Positions 53,342-64,000 of a stretch of DNA of 64,000 bases are shown here, in pieces (the stretch's first letter is position 1; each line of letters begins with the position of its first letter). A model generated the notes under the pieces. It did no database searches. It was not told the origin of the DNA and saw nothing but the letters and a program-made list of their open reading frames with translations. The stretch is from Acanthosepion pharaonis (taxonomy: Eukaryota > Mollusca > Cephalopoda > Sepiida > Sepiidae), in NCBI GenBank assembly GCA_903632075.3, contig CAHIKZ030000809.1, forward strand, positions 375,001 to 439,000. The letters are read 5' to 3'. Position numbers and translations under genes: made by a program.

Positions 53342-54300
53342 ACACTATTAAAGAAAAACACTACATTTGTATAACAACAGAGACAACTTGCCAATAGACT
53401 GAACAAAGAAAGAGAAAAGAAAATGACTTAAAAAGAAATACCTACTGAATCTATAACGATTCTCAATGCCTAGCTTACCTAAGTAGAACAGAAAACACTT
53501 CACAATGTTAACTCCTGTCAAAAACTTAAAAAAACATTATATATAATAATATATATATAATATTTATTTAAAAATTATAACAAATCTATGTTATAACATC
53601 ACTACAAAAATAGCCATTTTGTTTCAACACTTTGGGTGTCTTGTCAAGTGATCGTGTTCCAAGTAAAATAAAGAGGTCAAAAACTAGCCATTACCCCCAC
53701 TAGGGGAAAAATTATTATGTCAGATGTCATGGCTAATCAAATTACAAGCATATGATAATTGAAATAACTTAATATCGGACATTAGATATAATTTATCAAT
53801 GCTTTAAAATAGGTATTAGATTTTATAGGAAATCAGGATAAACAGTTAATCTTCAAAGTTTGGGAATTAAAAATTAAATTTATGCATATTAAGCCCTAAG
53901 TGTAACCATGCATCATGTTTACAAATTAACAAAAATATTCATAGAAAAAATGGAGAAAATATGTGTCAACTTTTGAGCTCTCTGGATCAGTTTTAATAAC
54001 TGATATTACTGGGATCCACCTAGATTATATACCATTGGATTGATTACCTGTACTATATATATATATATATATATACATACATACAAACACACACACACAC
54101 ACACACACTATTAAAGAAAAACACTACATTACTACTACTGTGTAACAACACAGACAACTTGCTAATAGACCTAACAAAGTAAGAAAAAACAAAATGACTT
54201 AAAAAGAAATACCTACTGATTCTATAATGATTCTCAATGCCTAGCTTACCTAAGTAGAACAGAAAACACTTCACAATGTTAACTCCTAACAAAAAGCAGT
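53340..54300. repeat. About 190-bp direct repeat, 765 bp apart, each after (TA)n(CA)n
   Basis: 53340-53525 and 54106-54290 share AACACTATTAAAGAAAAACA, AAAAAGAAATACCTACTGA and CTTACCTAAGTAGAACAGAA through AATGTTAACTCCT. Each is preceded by TA then CA units (54053-54108 for the second). The intervening 54-kb part is unassigned. Probably two copies of one dispersed element with microsatellite-prone ends. Confidence 0.8.
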
Positions 54301-54550
54301 ATAAAATAGCTACAAAATTGCACCCAGATCTACATCATTTCCACTCAGTAATCCCTAAAATAATTCCAAGCATAACTGTTAACACCCATCCAAATAACTG
54401 TTAGAATAATACAATAGGCCTACCCATAATGCATCACTGACCAGAATATAAATAATTGAGCAAAAACACAGTGCACATGGCATGAGGATTTCTTTCAAGG
54501 AAGAAACAGACTGTCACCACTGGGTGTTGTCTTCAACGTTCACTTTTATT

Positions 54551-54585
<35 letters not shown>
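54300..54585 (+). repeat. Dispersed repeat end with decayed hammerhead-like core and (TA)n
   Basis: AATAATACAATAGGCCTACC, CATAATGCATCACTGACCAG and GAGCAAAAACACAGTGCACA (54405-54480), then GAAACAGACTGTC ACCACTGGGTG (54506-54530). CTGATGA has decayed to a CATGAGG-like form. A TA tract follows at 54554-54583. Confidence 0.6.
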
Positions 54586-54588
<3 letters not shown>

Positions 54589-54849
54589 TTTCTTTTTTTC
54601 TACTGTTTAAGTATTGCACATTTAAACAGGTTTGTCCCTGAGAGGCTCTCAAGAGTGAGGACTGAAATGAATTAGTTCCATTTTTGTTTATAGCTCTTGA
54701 AAATATATTTTCAATTGAGCACTGTTGAATGACAAGCTAATTCTAAAAACAATGGTCACCTGTGCAAATGCGAAGCTCTTCAGTAAAATGAATGGAGCAC
54801 TATGGCTTCTTGGCGTTTGTTTACATTTGACTGACTCATTCTCTCAAGT

Positions 54850-54930
54850 GAAGATGGCTCAGTGGTAGAAGCTCTGATTGACCCCAAATTGGTTGGGTTT
54901 TGATCTGGGCTTGAGGCATTCAGTTGTCTA
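54850..54930 (+). mobile_element. tRNA-like SINE head
   Basis: A-box-like TGGCTCAGTGGTAGAAGC and B-box-like GGGTTTTGATC at tRNA-like spacing. The acceptor ends do not pair, so it is not a working tRNA. No body recognised. Confidence 0.45.
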
Positions 54931-56415
54931 GTCACACTGAGAAGCTGTGTTACAGCAAAACAATACTGTCTGCAAATGACATATAAGGCATGTGTGTAAA
55001 TATATATGTGTGTATGTGTATTTGTATATATTTATATATACGTGTATGTGTGTTTGTGTGTAAATATATAAACAAATATATATCTGTAAATGGACAATAG
55101 GAATAAAGACAAAAGAAAAACTTATCTTTATTTATACTGACAACTATTTTTAAAAGTAACTCATATTTCATAGAATAGTCATCAGTAAATGAACACGCTA
55201 CCACCCCTTGTCAAAATGATTGGATTTCTTTGTATCCTTGGAAACAAATATTATGAATGTATGTCCTTATAAAACTCAGTAAATTTCAAAATAAGTTATT
55301 CTAAAATTTGCTTGAAAATGAAACAACCATGGGCTTTAATTTAATCATATAATTGAATTTGAAGTTTTTAGTTTCTGTTTTTGAAACATGGTAATTCCTG
55401 TGTAGTGATGGAACCATATTTTTAAATCAGTTAATTTGTAATATTTATGCTCTGTAAATTTACATTGAGACTGTTTTGTAAAAATAAAAATATTAATAAG
55501 AACACTGGATTATATATCTTACTGTTCTTTCTTTTATTATAATGTGTGTGTATATATATATATATTTGTTTTTTTTTTTGTTTTCTCTCCTTCCGCTTCA
55601 TCTCTTTATGGTGACTATTTTATTATCCTTACTCTTTCTCCTTTGCTTGAAGGTTATTTATAAGTTTGTCTTTGTATGTGAGTAACACATTTTAAAGTGT
55701 CTGTGTCTTTAGCAACTATATATATATATACACACAAGGGGTGTGCTGAAAAATTCTCTACTTAGCCAATGACTGTACATGTTATTCCACATCTTCTGAT
55801 TGGGGGTGTTCAACATAATTGATATATTGTTTCTTAAGTTTTATAAATGTTAAAAAAAAAATGATAAAAATATATCTGCTGTTTGGTCATTAAAATAAAT
55901 GAAGGCACTTGAGGAACAAAATGTATATTTTATAGCTGTTAGTACTTTTCAATAACCTCTTATTCATACATCCACGATCATACAAGGTGCTATACAAAAT
56001 GTTAGGAATCTGGAGACGGATATATTTGTGTATATGGTAGTATATAAAAATATCTAACAATGACTATACAATTAACAACAATATATTTCACTGCTCGAGC
56101 AAACTAAAAACAAAATACAAAAGGGGTGAATGAAGGTGTATATATAGAAATCACCTTTTTCTAATGTATATATGTGTGAAATTCTTATAAAAGTTTGTGA
56201 GAGACTCACATGTAAAAATAATTCCTATCTGTTGGTTTGATATTTTTAAATATGCTCCTGTTAATTGAAATAAACCTGGGACATTTTATACTGAGTATTA
56301 ATCAGTTTTGTGTTCAGTACAACACCAGGTTCACTGGAGACAAAAGAGTCCCCCAAAAAGGAAATGAGGCATATTGTGTCTGTAAGGCATTCTGTGAGTA
56401 AAGTCAGACATACAC

Positions 56416-56460
<45 letters not shown>

Positions 56461-56494
56461 GAAAAGACTTACTCATTAATAAGTCATGATTTAA
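54931..56494. other. AT-rich, several microsatellites
   Basis: TA/TG-rich runs near 54998-55085, 55542-55565, 55716-55735 and a TA run at 56419-56456. No coding or shared-repeat signal. Confidence 0.45.
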
Positions 56495-56630
56495 TTGCTT
56501 ATCAATTTATTTCAACAGTTATATATATATACCTTCCTCATCACACTAACTACAAAAATTTTTTCAATAAAATGTAGTCACTCTGATGAGGTTCATATAA
56601 CTGTTGAAATAAATTTATAACTGATTATAT
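56495..56630. repeat. Foldback with TA tract in one arm
   Basis: AATTTATTTCAACAGTTATA (56505) is inverted at 56596-56615. The arms continue to CCTCATCA / TGATGAGG and CACACTAACTACA / TGTAGTCACTCTG. The right arm holds CTGATGAGG and TTGAAATAAA, a loose hammerhead-like order. Confidence 0.6.
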
Positions 56631-56920
56631 GATGACTGTTATTTATTTATATTGCTCTGTATATAAATATATACATTGAGCTCTCATTATGAAGTTAACT
56701 TTTTAATATTTTTATATTAAAAAGACCTCCTTGGAATAATCCCTATTACCTACTTATTTGGTATTAAACATATATATATATATATATATATATATTAGTA
56801 ACCTTACATATTGTCACTCATTGGTATCATGACTCATAATTTCATGTACAGTGCAATCTTTAGGTGCTGAGTATAGACTAAATGTTATGTAATTTAAATA
56901 ATGTTAGCACAGTCATATAT

Positions 56921-56999
<79 letters not shown>

Positions 57000-57474
57000 C
57001 CCCATATAATATATGTATTCACTTATTTTGAAAAGGTTGGAATATTCCTTTTTCGTTATACATGGAACCTTCATCATACAGGTAAAAAGCAGCTTTAACA
57101 TTAATAATATAATTACTAGTTTGACATGAATGAATAGAATACAAGCACAACATTTAAATATTTATAAATGACAAGTTGAAGCAAATAGCACACAAAAGAT
57201 ACATGTAAAGTTGATCAATATGGCAGAAAATTTTCTAGGACAATATAGAAGCCTCTAAACTTACAGTCAATCATTTTCTATTAGATAAAATAAAACATAT
57301 TCTGCCATGCAAACAGCAAAAATACTGAAGAAACAAAGGCATCTGTAAAGGATATAAAATAATTGAAATTTAATTTCATCAGTTTAACCAATTACGTACA
57401 GAGGAACTACACTCACATCACATTGAAACACCAGGTCCTGTACGATAACTGAATGAACAGAAAGTGAGTGATAA
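56631..57474. other. Unassigned; (TA)n at 56770-56796 and 56929-56995
   Basis: The second TA run (about 67 bp) is one of the longest in the window. No gene signal. Confidence 0.5.
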
Positions 57475-58115
57475 TTTTTTTTTTTTTTTTTAAGCATTAC
57501 GCCCCGAGCAAGGCATGAAGCCACTAGGATGCAGGGGATTGCAGAAGATTTGGAGTGAGAGTAGGTAGGTGTGATAGAAGAAAGGATGAGGAGAAGGATA
57601 GTGGATAGATCAAGGTAACTGAAGATGTCGATTGACATTACATTTGAATAGTTGGAGATTATAGCTCTCAGGGAAACAGTAATTGGGAAGGGTGTTCCAC
57701 AGGCGAGAGGTGCGAGACATGAAGCTATTGGAGTAGAAGAGATGGCTACATTTAGTAGTTTCAACAGTGAAAGGGTGATGCCAGCCTCGTAGGGCGCTTG
57801 AATTCATGGAGTCTGGGAACCAGTGAAAGCAGCTCAGTGGAGCAATTACCATGAAAGTATTTGTAGAGAAGACAGAGAGAGGCGATGGCGCATCTGTGAG
57901 AGAGTGACTGTAGACGAGATGCCAGATCAAGGGCAATTATATTACATATCCGTCTCTGAATCTTGTCAAGAGCTCTGAGGTAAACAAAAGGTGCCCCAGA
58001 CTATATATGGCAGCAATACTCCATGCAAGGGCGAATGGTTGATTTGTATATTTGAAGTATCGATTCCGGGGAGAAAAATTTCCTGGTGCAGCACAGAGAG
58101 TCAAGCAAGTATATC
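57475..58115 (-). pseudogene. LINE family A C-terminal fragment
   Basis: T-run then GCATTACGCCCCGAGCAAGG marks the 3-prime end. The minus frame reads FSTNTFMVIAPLSCFHWFPD, SALRGWHHPFTVETTKCSHL, SRTSRLWNTLPNYCFPESYN and LQLFKCNVNRHL. Upstream in shifted frames it reads HIW-APF and LDKI-R. Relatively well kept LW-TLP and FKCNVNRHL blocks. Lacks the RT core. Confidence 0.8.
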
Positions 58116-58284
58116 ATTGTAGACACTTGAACATTTCTCAGATTTTGGCTCCAAAAATTTGCCAATTTTAAATTTTAACTGTATTTATATGTACTTAGAA
58201 TACAGCAGTAATTTTACAAAATGGAGTCACTGGTTTTAGTTTTTGTTCATTTTCATATGGAGGACATGCACAGCATCTAACTTA

Positions 58285-58597
58285 TTCAAAAATGTCTAAA
58301 CTATCAGCCATATACAACCGCTTTCTCAGATCAGTAATTAAAAATGAATTCATGGAAATGTACCCTTTAGGTTATGAAGAGGACTGTCCTTTGCTGGATA
58401 TTGTAGAGGGTGCTACAGAATCACAAGGAACTTTACCAAATAATAGAAACCACATCAGTTGAAGACTACCAAGAGCAACAACAACTAAAATGGATAGCAC
58501 ATGTAACTCAAGGAGAAAATGATGATATAATCTAAACGTTGACTATCTTAAACAAAAGGTTAGGAATGAAACCTATCTAACAATACTAGAAAGAGTG
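58285..58597 (+). pseudogene. LINE family C tail (RTE-like), copy 1
   Basis: The plus frame reads SKLSAIYNRFLRSVIKNEF, then a diverged middle, TLPNNRNHIS, a stop, and a KWIA-like segment. The same segment on the minus strand at 61.4 kb reads SKLSAIYKHFLRSMVKNSF. This is the post-RT region of a LINE ORF (the S-L--IY-RFLRSM-K motif). Ends where an LTR-like repeat begins at about 58598. Confidence 0.65.
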
Positions 58598-59014
58598 TTT
58601 TGTGATGTCAACAAACACTCAGTTGTAATGTAAACACATACTTGTTGTCACTTCCGTAATGCTTGTTGTAGTAGAGACTTTGTAATTGCAGATACAACTA
58701 TAGTAACACCGTTGAACAATATTGGTGTCAGATGTCTTTGAGTAGCACTCGCACTAATAGTATTTGCTCGATAGTACTTGCTCGAAAAGTAACCACCGAA
58801 TAGTGATCTGAATAAAGAAATAGTATAGAGAATAGCAATTAGTATAGTAATAAAGAATAGTATAGAAAGAGTGATCGATTAGATGCTACACTAATTCCCA
58901 TATATGCATTTCCAATATGGTCACATGATCTGCTTAATTCAATAATGTGTTTGCTCACTGGGGATCTATGTTCAAACCCAAGTGTTGGCAGTGACATTTT
59001 ATTCCTATATAACA
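58598..59014. mobile_element. LTR-like dispersed repeat, copy 2
   Basis: Starts TTTTGTGATGTCAA, ends TTATTCCTATATAACA, matching 35808-36253. It is followed by GTTGGTGAACTTG, which could be a primer-binding-site remnant. No 5-bp duplication is visible. The internal degenerate GAATAGTATAG repeats are rearranged relative to copy 1. Confidence 0.45.
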
Positions 59015-59084
59015 GTTGGTGAACTTGAGAAAGCTATTTTTCTGATAACTTGTTCTATTTTTTTTTTTTTTACAATGATGTTCA

Positions 59085-59255
59085 CTCTGTAATAGACTCA
59101 AGAGTCACTCAAGGTAGAGGATTACAGAGTAGGAGGCACAGTTTATGGAAATATGTGGGGAAGATAACAGTTAACTCATTTGAAGAGGTTAAGATTGTAG
59201 CAATCAGAGAAGCATTCTCTTGAGAGTCAGTTCCACAAAGTAGCTGTTTCTGGAA
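59085..59255 (-). mobile_element. LINE family B 3-prime fragment
   Basis: The plus strand reads GTCACTCAAGGTAGAGGATT, then GAGGCACAGTTTATG and TTGAGAGTCAGTTCCACAAA, the reverse complement of the end of LINE B as at 34.86-35.0 and 42.3-42.4 kb. Confidence 0.6.
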
Positions 59256-61244
59256 AGGTTTTATAAATTTCAAATTAACTATAATATTAACTGTTCAGTC
59301 AGTAAATATCAGAAAGAATGGCTAATGTTAACATTAACATTTTTAAGTTGTGTGAGTTTTTCAGAAGACAACAGAGAAAGAATAAAGTTGCACAAGTCAC
59401 GATACATTCATGAACTGGTCTGAGAGACAAGATTGTTCTAGATGCTGCCCTACTTGTTTACATTCAGAAGCACACATCTACACAAAAGCTATTAAGTGTT
59501 ACAAGCAAGTCTAATTTCCAACAGATCTACTGTGTATGCCAAGCATGGTTTAGTTTTAATGAATAGTTAACACCCAGGTAGGAAACAATTGTTGAGAAAC
59601 CAGTCTTAACAACTTTTCAGAAAAGGGTCTCTTGTGTTTAGTAATTCCCTGCAGTGAAGGCGCCACTGTGTCACACGTTTCGTAACACTGACAGCCATGA
59701 AGGAAACCACTGACAATGAGTTGATGGTAGAAAGCATAACATACCTATTTGGAAAATGTTTTTATTGATAAAACATAAAATTATTCGGTTGACCAATAAT
59801 AATCTATGCTATTAGCCTGTTTACTTATTTGCTATGCCTTTCTGAGAAGGATCATGGTGTCATATTGGAAATCAGTTATGCTTTCTTGAAATTGGGATGA
59901 AGGCCAAAGGAAGTAAGAGAGCTTGAAAAAAATGAAAATGAAAGCAAATAGAAAAAAATACAAAATAGCATATGAAGAGGATAAAGGATAAAGATGATAG
60001 TAAGATATTTGCTTGCTTCACATAAAAAGAGACAATGGAAATAGTAATGGTAATATTTGCCATTTCCTTGTAAAGAAACAATCTCAATGGTTGAATCAGT
60101 GAATGAAGAGGGCTACACATGATACAAAAGGCTGCCAATCTAAATTATAACAGACTCAACAGTAGGTTTTCATAACTGGATTCTATATGTCTCATTCCAT
60201 ATGAGCTGTAAAGGAAGGTCATGAAATCAAACGTATGGGTCACTTCCTGGCAAGTTGAGGTTCATCTTAAACAAATTCACATCATCAGCACTTTCTTCTA
60301 CTCTGATTTTCTTTAATTTTCAACCAACTCTTGCAAAGCCAAACGACAATAGGGAATGGATGACAGGAGCAGGTCTTAGTGAAACTGGAAATTTCTAATC
60401 CTGAACTTGCATGTTGGAGGTGAATGCAGTCATCAACACCATCATCATCATAAAGGAAGCAATCAGCAAAGAAGAAATTCAATTCTTGGATACGAGATTG
60501 TTGCAGAGTAGCTAGCACCCCTTCAGCATTCTACCAGATGGCCTGGCTCATTAAATAGTCTATGATTAAGAACTTCAAAAGTTAATTAATAAGTTGATAT
60601 ACTAAGCTGATTAATATTCAAACTGATTTTACTTCATTTGGCTATACAGCATTTGACCCTCCTCTATTTATTGTAAGTTGTCATGTTAATTGTTTTGTAA
60701 CTTATTGTTCTGTATTTTTTGTATGTATCTGTTAGCACCGGATACTGGTGTTGAATAAATATATTAAGCACTTATTCTTCTCTGTGTATCATTCACCTTG
60801 ATGATACAACAGAAATAAAGCTGCCACTAATGATAAGGAAACATTCAGCATTCACTGATCAAGCAGTCAGTTCTACTTTCATTTCAAATTTATAAAATCT
60901 TTCCATGAAAACAATCATTCAGAAAAATAGATCAAGTCCAGTAACTGTTATTGCTGTTACTGATCAGAGCTTCATTCCTAAATATTTATTTGAAGTCGTG
61001 TGGAATGTCAACATCTTACACCATTATTTTCCGTTCGAGTTTTATTTATCAACTGAACCCAAGGAAGAATATAATTCCACAAGGACACAAGGGGCTATTA
61101 TGAGTGAAAGAGAATGAGACCATATTAGAAGGAACTGGAAACCTTATCCTAAACCTGAAACAAGGGATACACTTTTACTCCTGTTCAAAAAACTGGGGAG
61201 GAGTGTGAATCAAAAAATAGGTGACCCTATCTACTCCTATATGC
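59256..61244. other. No recognisable element; one modest open frame
   Basis: A relatively repeat-poor 2-kb stretch. 60905-61117 holds a 70-codon plus-strand open frame (starting MKTIIQKNRSSPVTVIAVTD) with ordinary composition but no domain I recognise. An AATAAA occurs near 60754. I cannot support a gene. Confidence 0.35.
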
Positions 61245-61500
61245 TATCTATTTTAGTTGTTGCTGTTGTTGAAAGTCTTCAGGTGATAATTTCCTGATAT
61301 TTGGCACTGTGATTCTGTAGTGCCAGTCTACAAGGTTTAAAGAAGGATAGTCCTTGCTAAGACTTACAGGCTTTATTTGCTCAAAGCTATTTTTAACCAT
61401 TGATCTGAGAAAGTGTTTGTATATAGCTGAAAGTTTAGATATTTCTGAATAAGCTTGGCACTGTACATAACATCCATATGTAAGTATCAATCTGATGAGG
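61245..61500 (-). pseudogene. LINE family C tail, copy 2
   Basis: The minus frame reads MILTYGCYVQCQAYSEISKL, then SAIYKHFLRSMVKNSFEQIK and PSLNLVDWHYRITV, ending LSPEDFQQQQQLK. It stays open for about 80 codons but is only a fragment: no RT motifs, and no tail beyond the Gln run. Confidence 0.7.
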
Positions 61501-61529
61501 CTAGGTCAGTTATATATATATGAAAGGTT

Positions 61530-61830
61530 TGCTGAGAGGGTGGTCAATTTTTGTCCTTGACTTGTGTGCATGCTTGGGTTTCCCACATTAAACCCTGCCT
61601 TGTCTCAGTAGGGAGGCTGGATGAAATAAAATGATTCTGTAGCCCAGATGACTAAGATCAAAGTGTAGTATCCAGCCATCATCAACAGTTTCAGCCAGGC
61701 AACCATCATCATCTGCAGCTCCAGCTTGACACTGGCCACTGCTCCAGCCAATCCCAGCAGACCTCCAGCTCCAATGATATGCAATAAACTGCCCTTCTCA
61801 AGACAATGCCCTTCACCTCCTCTACATGAG
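61530..61830 (+). mobile_element. LTR-like fragment with AATAAA
   Basis: CCCACATTAAACCCTGCCTT (about 61580) parallels CCCACGTTAAACTCAGCCTT in the candidate LTR at 28.9 kb. A C-rich segment and AATAAA (61783-61788) follow. Ends are not defined. Confidence 0.3.
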
Positions 61831-62024
61831 CATGCAGATATATTTTTTATCTAGTGCACCATAACCTTATTTTTATTGATGTATTTTTTTTAATGAAAAT
61901 AAACTTGGTAATATATTTTTTTTTACTGAGGTCTTCATTTTGTTTGTTATTGTCTTCCATCATTCAATATCTGTTTGCAGACCAATATAACAACTGCAAC
62001 AAAAGTCCCAAAATGATGTGGTTT

Positions 62025-62438
62025 GGTTTGGTTTACAGCATATCAACCACAAAGGGTTATTTAATGCCAACAATATTTTTATTGCTGGTAATATTTTTTT
62101 CCAAAAATGTACTCTTGGTGATATTTTTTTTCTTCAAAAATGTATTGTTGGTAATGTGTTGCTGGTAATAATTTTTTCTTCAAAAATTCATTGCTGGTAT
62201 TAAAACCTATTTCTACACTTTCATAGTGTTTTAACTGCAGTTTGTGGGTTAATTATTTGCCCATAGCTGGGACCCTAACAGGTGCTACCACTCTGGATCA
62301 GGGTGGCCCTGGGAACACCAGCAATTAAGAAGTGGCTCCATGCTCCTCAAAACCTCTTGATCAGAGACCTTGCTGGTGGATGCAGGTTATCGTCTTACCC
62401 ATAATGCGGATATAGTTTATTGTTTTACCCAGGACACC
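62025..62438 (-). mobile_element. Internally repetitive SINE-like retroposon, short-VNTR copy
   Basis: Flanked by identical 14-bp AAATGATGTGGTTT (62011-62024 and 62439-62452). The minus strand runs: head with CCTGGGTAAAACAATAAAC, an extra about 30-bp near-repeat of the head, GCAAGGTCTCTGATCAAGAG, CCCAGCTATGGGCAAATAAT, three to four VNTR units (62205-62075), the tail domain, and an (AAACC)n tail. 414 bp. Confidence 0.9.
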
Positions 62439-62768
62439 AAATGATGTGGTTTCTGTTATTTGGTAAAGTTCTTTGTGATTATATAGCACCAATTTCCAAA
62501 GTTTGAAGAAGAATGGTCCTTGCTGAGACCTATATCATAATTGTATGCAACTGATGTCATATGTAAAATAAGGTATATATACATACATATTTATAAGTTT
62601 TTAAAAAATTATTTAGTATTTACTAATGCCAATTTCCAAAATTTTATGATCGACTCAGTGTATGTGCCATCACTGCTTTCGTTCCAATTCTAGATCACAG
62701 TTTCTGTTTTAGAAAGTGTTTGTATACAGCCGACAGCTTAGATATTTCTGAAAGAAAGAGTTTGGCAC

Positions 62769-63098
62769 TAAGAATTTAAGCATGTTACTAGATTGGCATC
62801 TAGGTCCCACTCTTTTACTGTTGAAATAGTTAAATGAAGCCACCACTTCTATGACAGCAGTTTCTTTTCTCATGCTTCCCAACAGTGAAACTCCTTTCCT
62901 CTTACTTGCTTTCCTGATAACTACAATCTTCAAAGACATCAGTTGCCATCTTCTATTGCCGTGATTCTCGTTTTTCTTTTATCCTTTCCTCAATCCTCTC
63001 TATACAGTTTTTTCCCTCATTTTTACTCTCTGTAACCCCTTGCATGTTAGTGGCACTCCTGCCTTGCTTGGGGTGAAATGATTAAAAAAAAAAAAAAA
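62769..63098 (+). mobile_element. LINE family A, 330-bp truncated insertion with poly(A)
   Basis: Starts AAGAATTTAAGCATGTTAC (compare GAATTTAAGCATGGTACAGG at 52694), runs through CCAACAGTGAAACTCCTTTC and CTTGCTTGGGGTGAAATGAT, and ends in about 16 A. GGCA lies on both sides (62764-62767; 63099-63102). Classic 5-prime-truncated target-primed insertion. Confidence 0.85.
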
Positions 63099-63150
63099 GG
63101 CATAATATCCATATGAAAATCTCAATTGGATGAAGCTAGGCTATATCAAA

Positions 63151-64000
63151 ATCTCAGCTGGTTATATGAAGGTTTTATTGAAATTTATTACTAACAAGGT
63201 CTCTTTAATTTTATTTCAAATATTTTTCCAATTTGCAACCAAGTTGTTTTTTTTTACCAAATTAAACTTATGAAGAATGTCTCCTAATTTTCTGAAGTTT
63301 TTGCCTTAGAATATTTGACCATCTTTAGTCATTACCAAGGGCATTAATGTTATCAATTACAATGGATGAAATTTTTCATTAGCTTCATTCTGGCTTCAAA
63401 TTTTAATTTTCTTTTAACGTACCTTAATCATATGTAGATGATTTCATATGTTAAATGGTTTATAATTTTATGTAAAGGATACTTTCAACTTAAAATCAAA
63501 ACAAAAACAATTACTTCAGAATTTGAAAACATGTGCGTCTAAGGCCAAGTTTTTGCAAAATTTTAATGTATATTCCTTTCATATTGTTAGAAGCCATTTC
63601 ATACATGTTGCCACTTGAATCTGATACACATCTATTTAAATAACAATTATTATTAATCTTTTCTGTGTTGTGTTCTTTCAGACATGGGTGAATATAACTA
63701 TTTAAGAACATGATTAAGTTTTTAGGTTAATGTTTTGTTTTTGAAGCAATTTGCTGTTTTGGCTGAAGCTACATCTACCATAGCTTATTTCCTATTTCTT
63801 TATTTCCTATCTCTATTTGTTATAACTGATCCCTACACTGACATAATTTAAGTATTTAGTATTTACTAATTACACATTCTGATTTTTTATGATGGATTCA
63901 GGGTATGTGCCATTACTGCTTTCATTCCAATTCCAGATAATAGGTTCTGTTTTGAAAAGGTTTATCCTACATGATGAAGAATCAGGGAGGTATTCAAGAG
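63151..64000. other. Mostly unassigned; direct repeat of 62.6 kb at its end
   Basis: 63853-63960 (GTATTTAGTATTTACTAAT, GTATGTGCCATTACTGCTTT) repeats 62598-62712 with moderate divergence. The rest shows no gene or repeat-family signal. Confidence 0.5.

Larger units (their letters stand above)
61985..63150 (-). pseudogene. LINE family C tail interrupted by later insertions
   Basis: Segments of the same LINE tail as at 58.3 and 61.3 kb appear on the minus strand at about 63150-63099, 62768-62710, 62560-62453 and 62010-61985. Between them lie a LINE A copy (62769-63098), about 110 bp also present at 63.85 kb (about 62598-62700), and the VNTR retroposon (62025-62438). Alignment to the uninterrupted copies fixes both main insertion points. 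Confidence 0.65.

Noticed and set aside
60905..61117. 70-codon plus-strand open frame of ordinary composition
   Set aside because: No domain, no splice or start context that I can support, and no second exon. Left as unassigned.

Overview
This is an AT-rich (about two thirds A+T) eukaryotic window with no supportable host gene. It is packed with transposable-element debris, satellites and (TA)n/(TG)n microsatellites. The mix of tRNA-derived SINEs, RTE- and jockey-like LINE tails, Tc1/mariner copies, Penelope-like remnants and very long AT microsatellites best fits a coleoid cephalopod such as an octopus. That assignment is inference from repeat content. No marker gene in the window proves it.

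Layout. 1-4.8 kb: a mariner remnant, a foldback MITE, tRNA-SINEs, an 82-bp tandem repeat and a foldback carrying hammerhead-ribozyme-like cores. 4.83-11.21 kb: a 6.4-kb purine-rich minisatellite of alternating 43/44-bp units. 11.2-28.6 kb: SINE, LINE and Penelope-like fragments, with several large inverted repeats (19.6-20.1, 23.16-23.48, 24.03-24.35, 24.40-24.66 kb). 28.6-32.6 kb: an LTR-like block, then composite SINEs made of a 5S rRNA segment joined to a tRNA-SINE. One of these is split by a 445-bp hAT-type MITE. 32.9-34.4 kb: a 104-bp dimeric satellite. 34.8-42.9 kb: LINE tails, an LTR-like repeat, a second copy of the hAT MITE nested in a LINE, a Tc1-like transposon with both inverted termini, a C-rich block, a near-perfect 47-bp hairpin and a retroposon with triplicated tail. 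43-50 kb: a pogo-like MITE, mariner fragments facing each other, an inverted SINE pair, a Penelope-like remnant and the best-preserved reverse transcriptase (minus strand, 47.87-50.05 kb). 50-64 kb: more LINE fragments, two further copies of the internally repetitive retroposon with 14-bp target-site duplications, an LTR-like repeat, and one LINE remnant interrupted by at least two later insertions.

The genes do not form a pathway. The coding traces are transposases (mariner, Tc1), reverse transcriptases (three LINE families) and a GIY-YIG-like tail. Nearly all are truncated or carry stops and frameshifts, so none is likely active. The most interesting observations are: the recurrent 5S-tRNA composite SINE; a SINE-like retroposon family with variable internal repeats and clear target-site duplications; hammerhead-like cores in several repeat families; and datable nested insertions.
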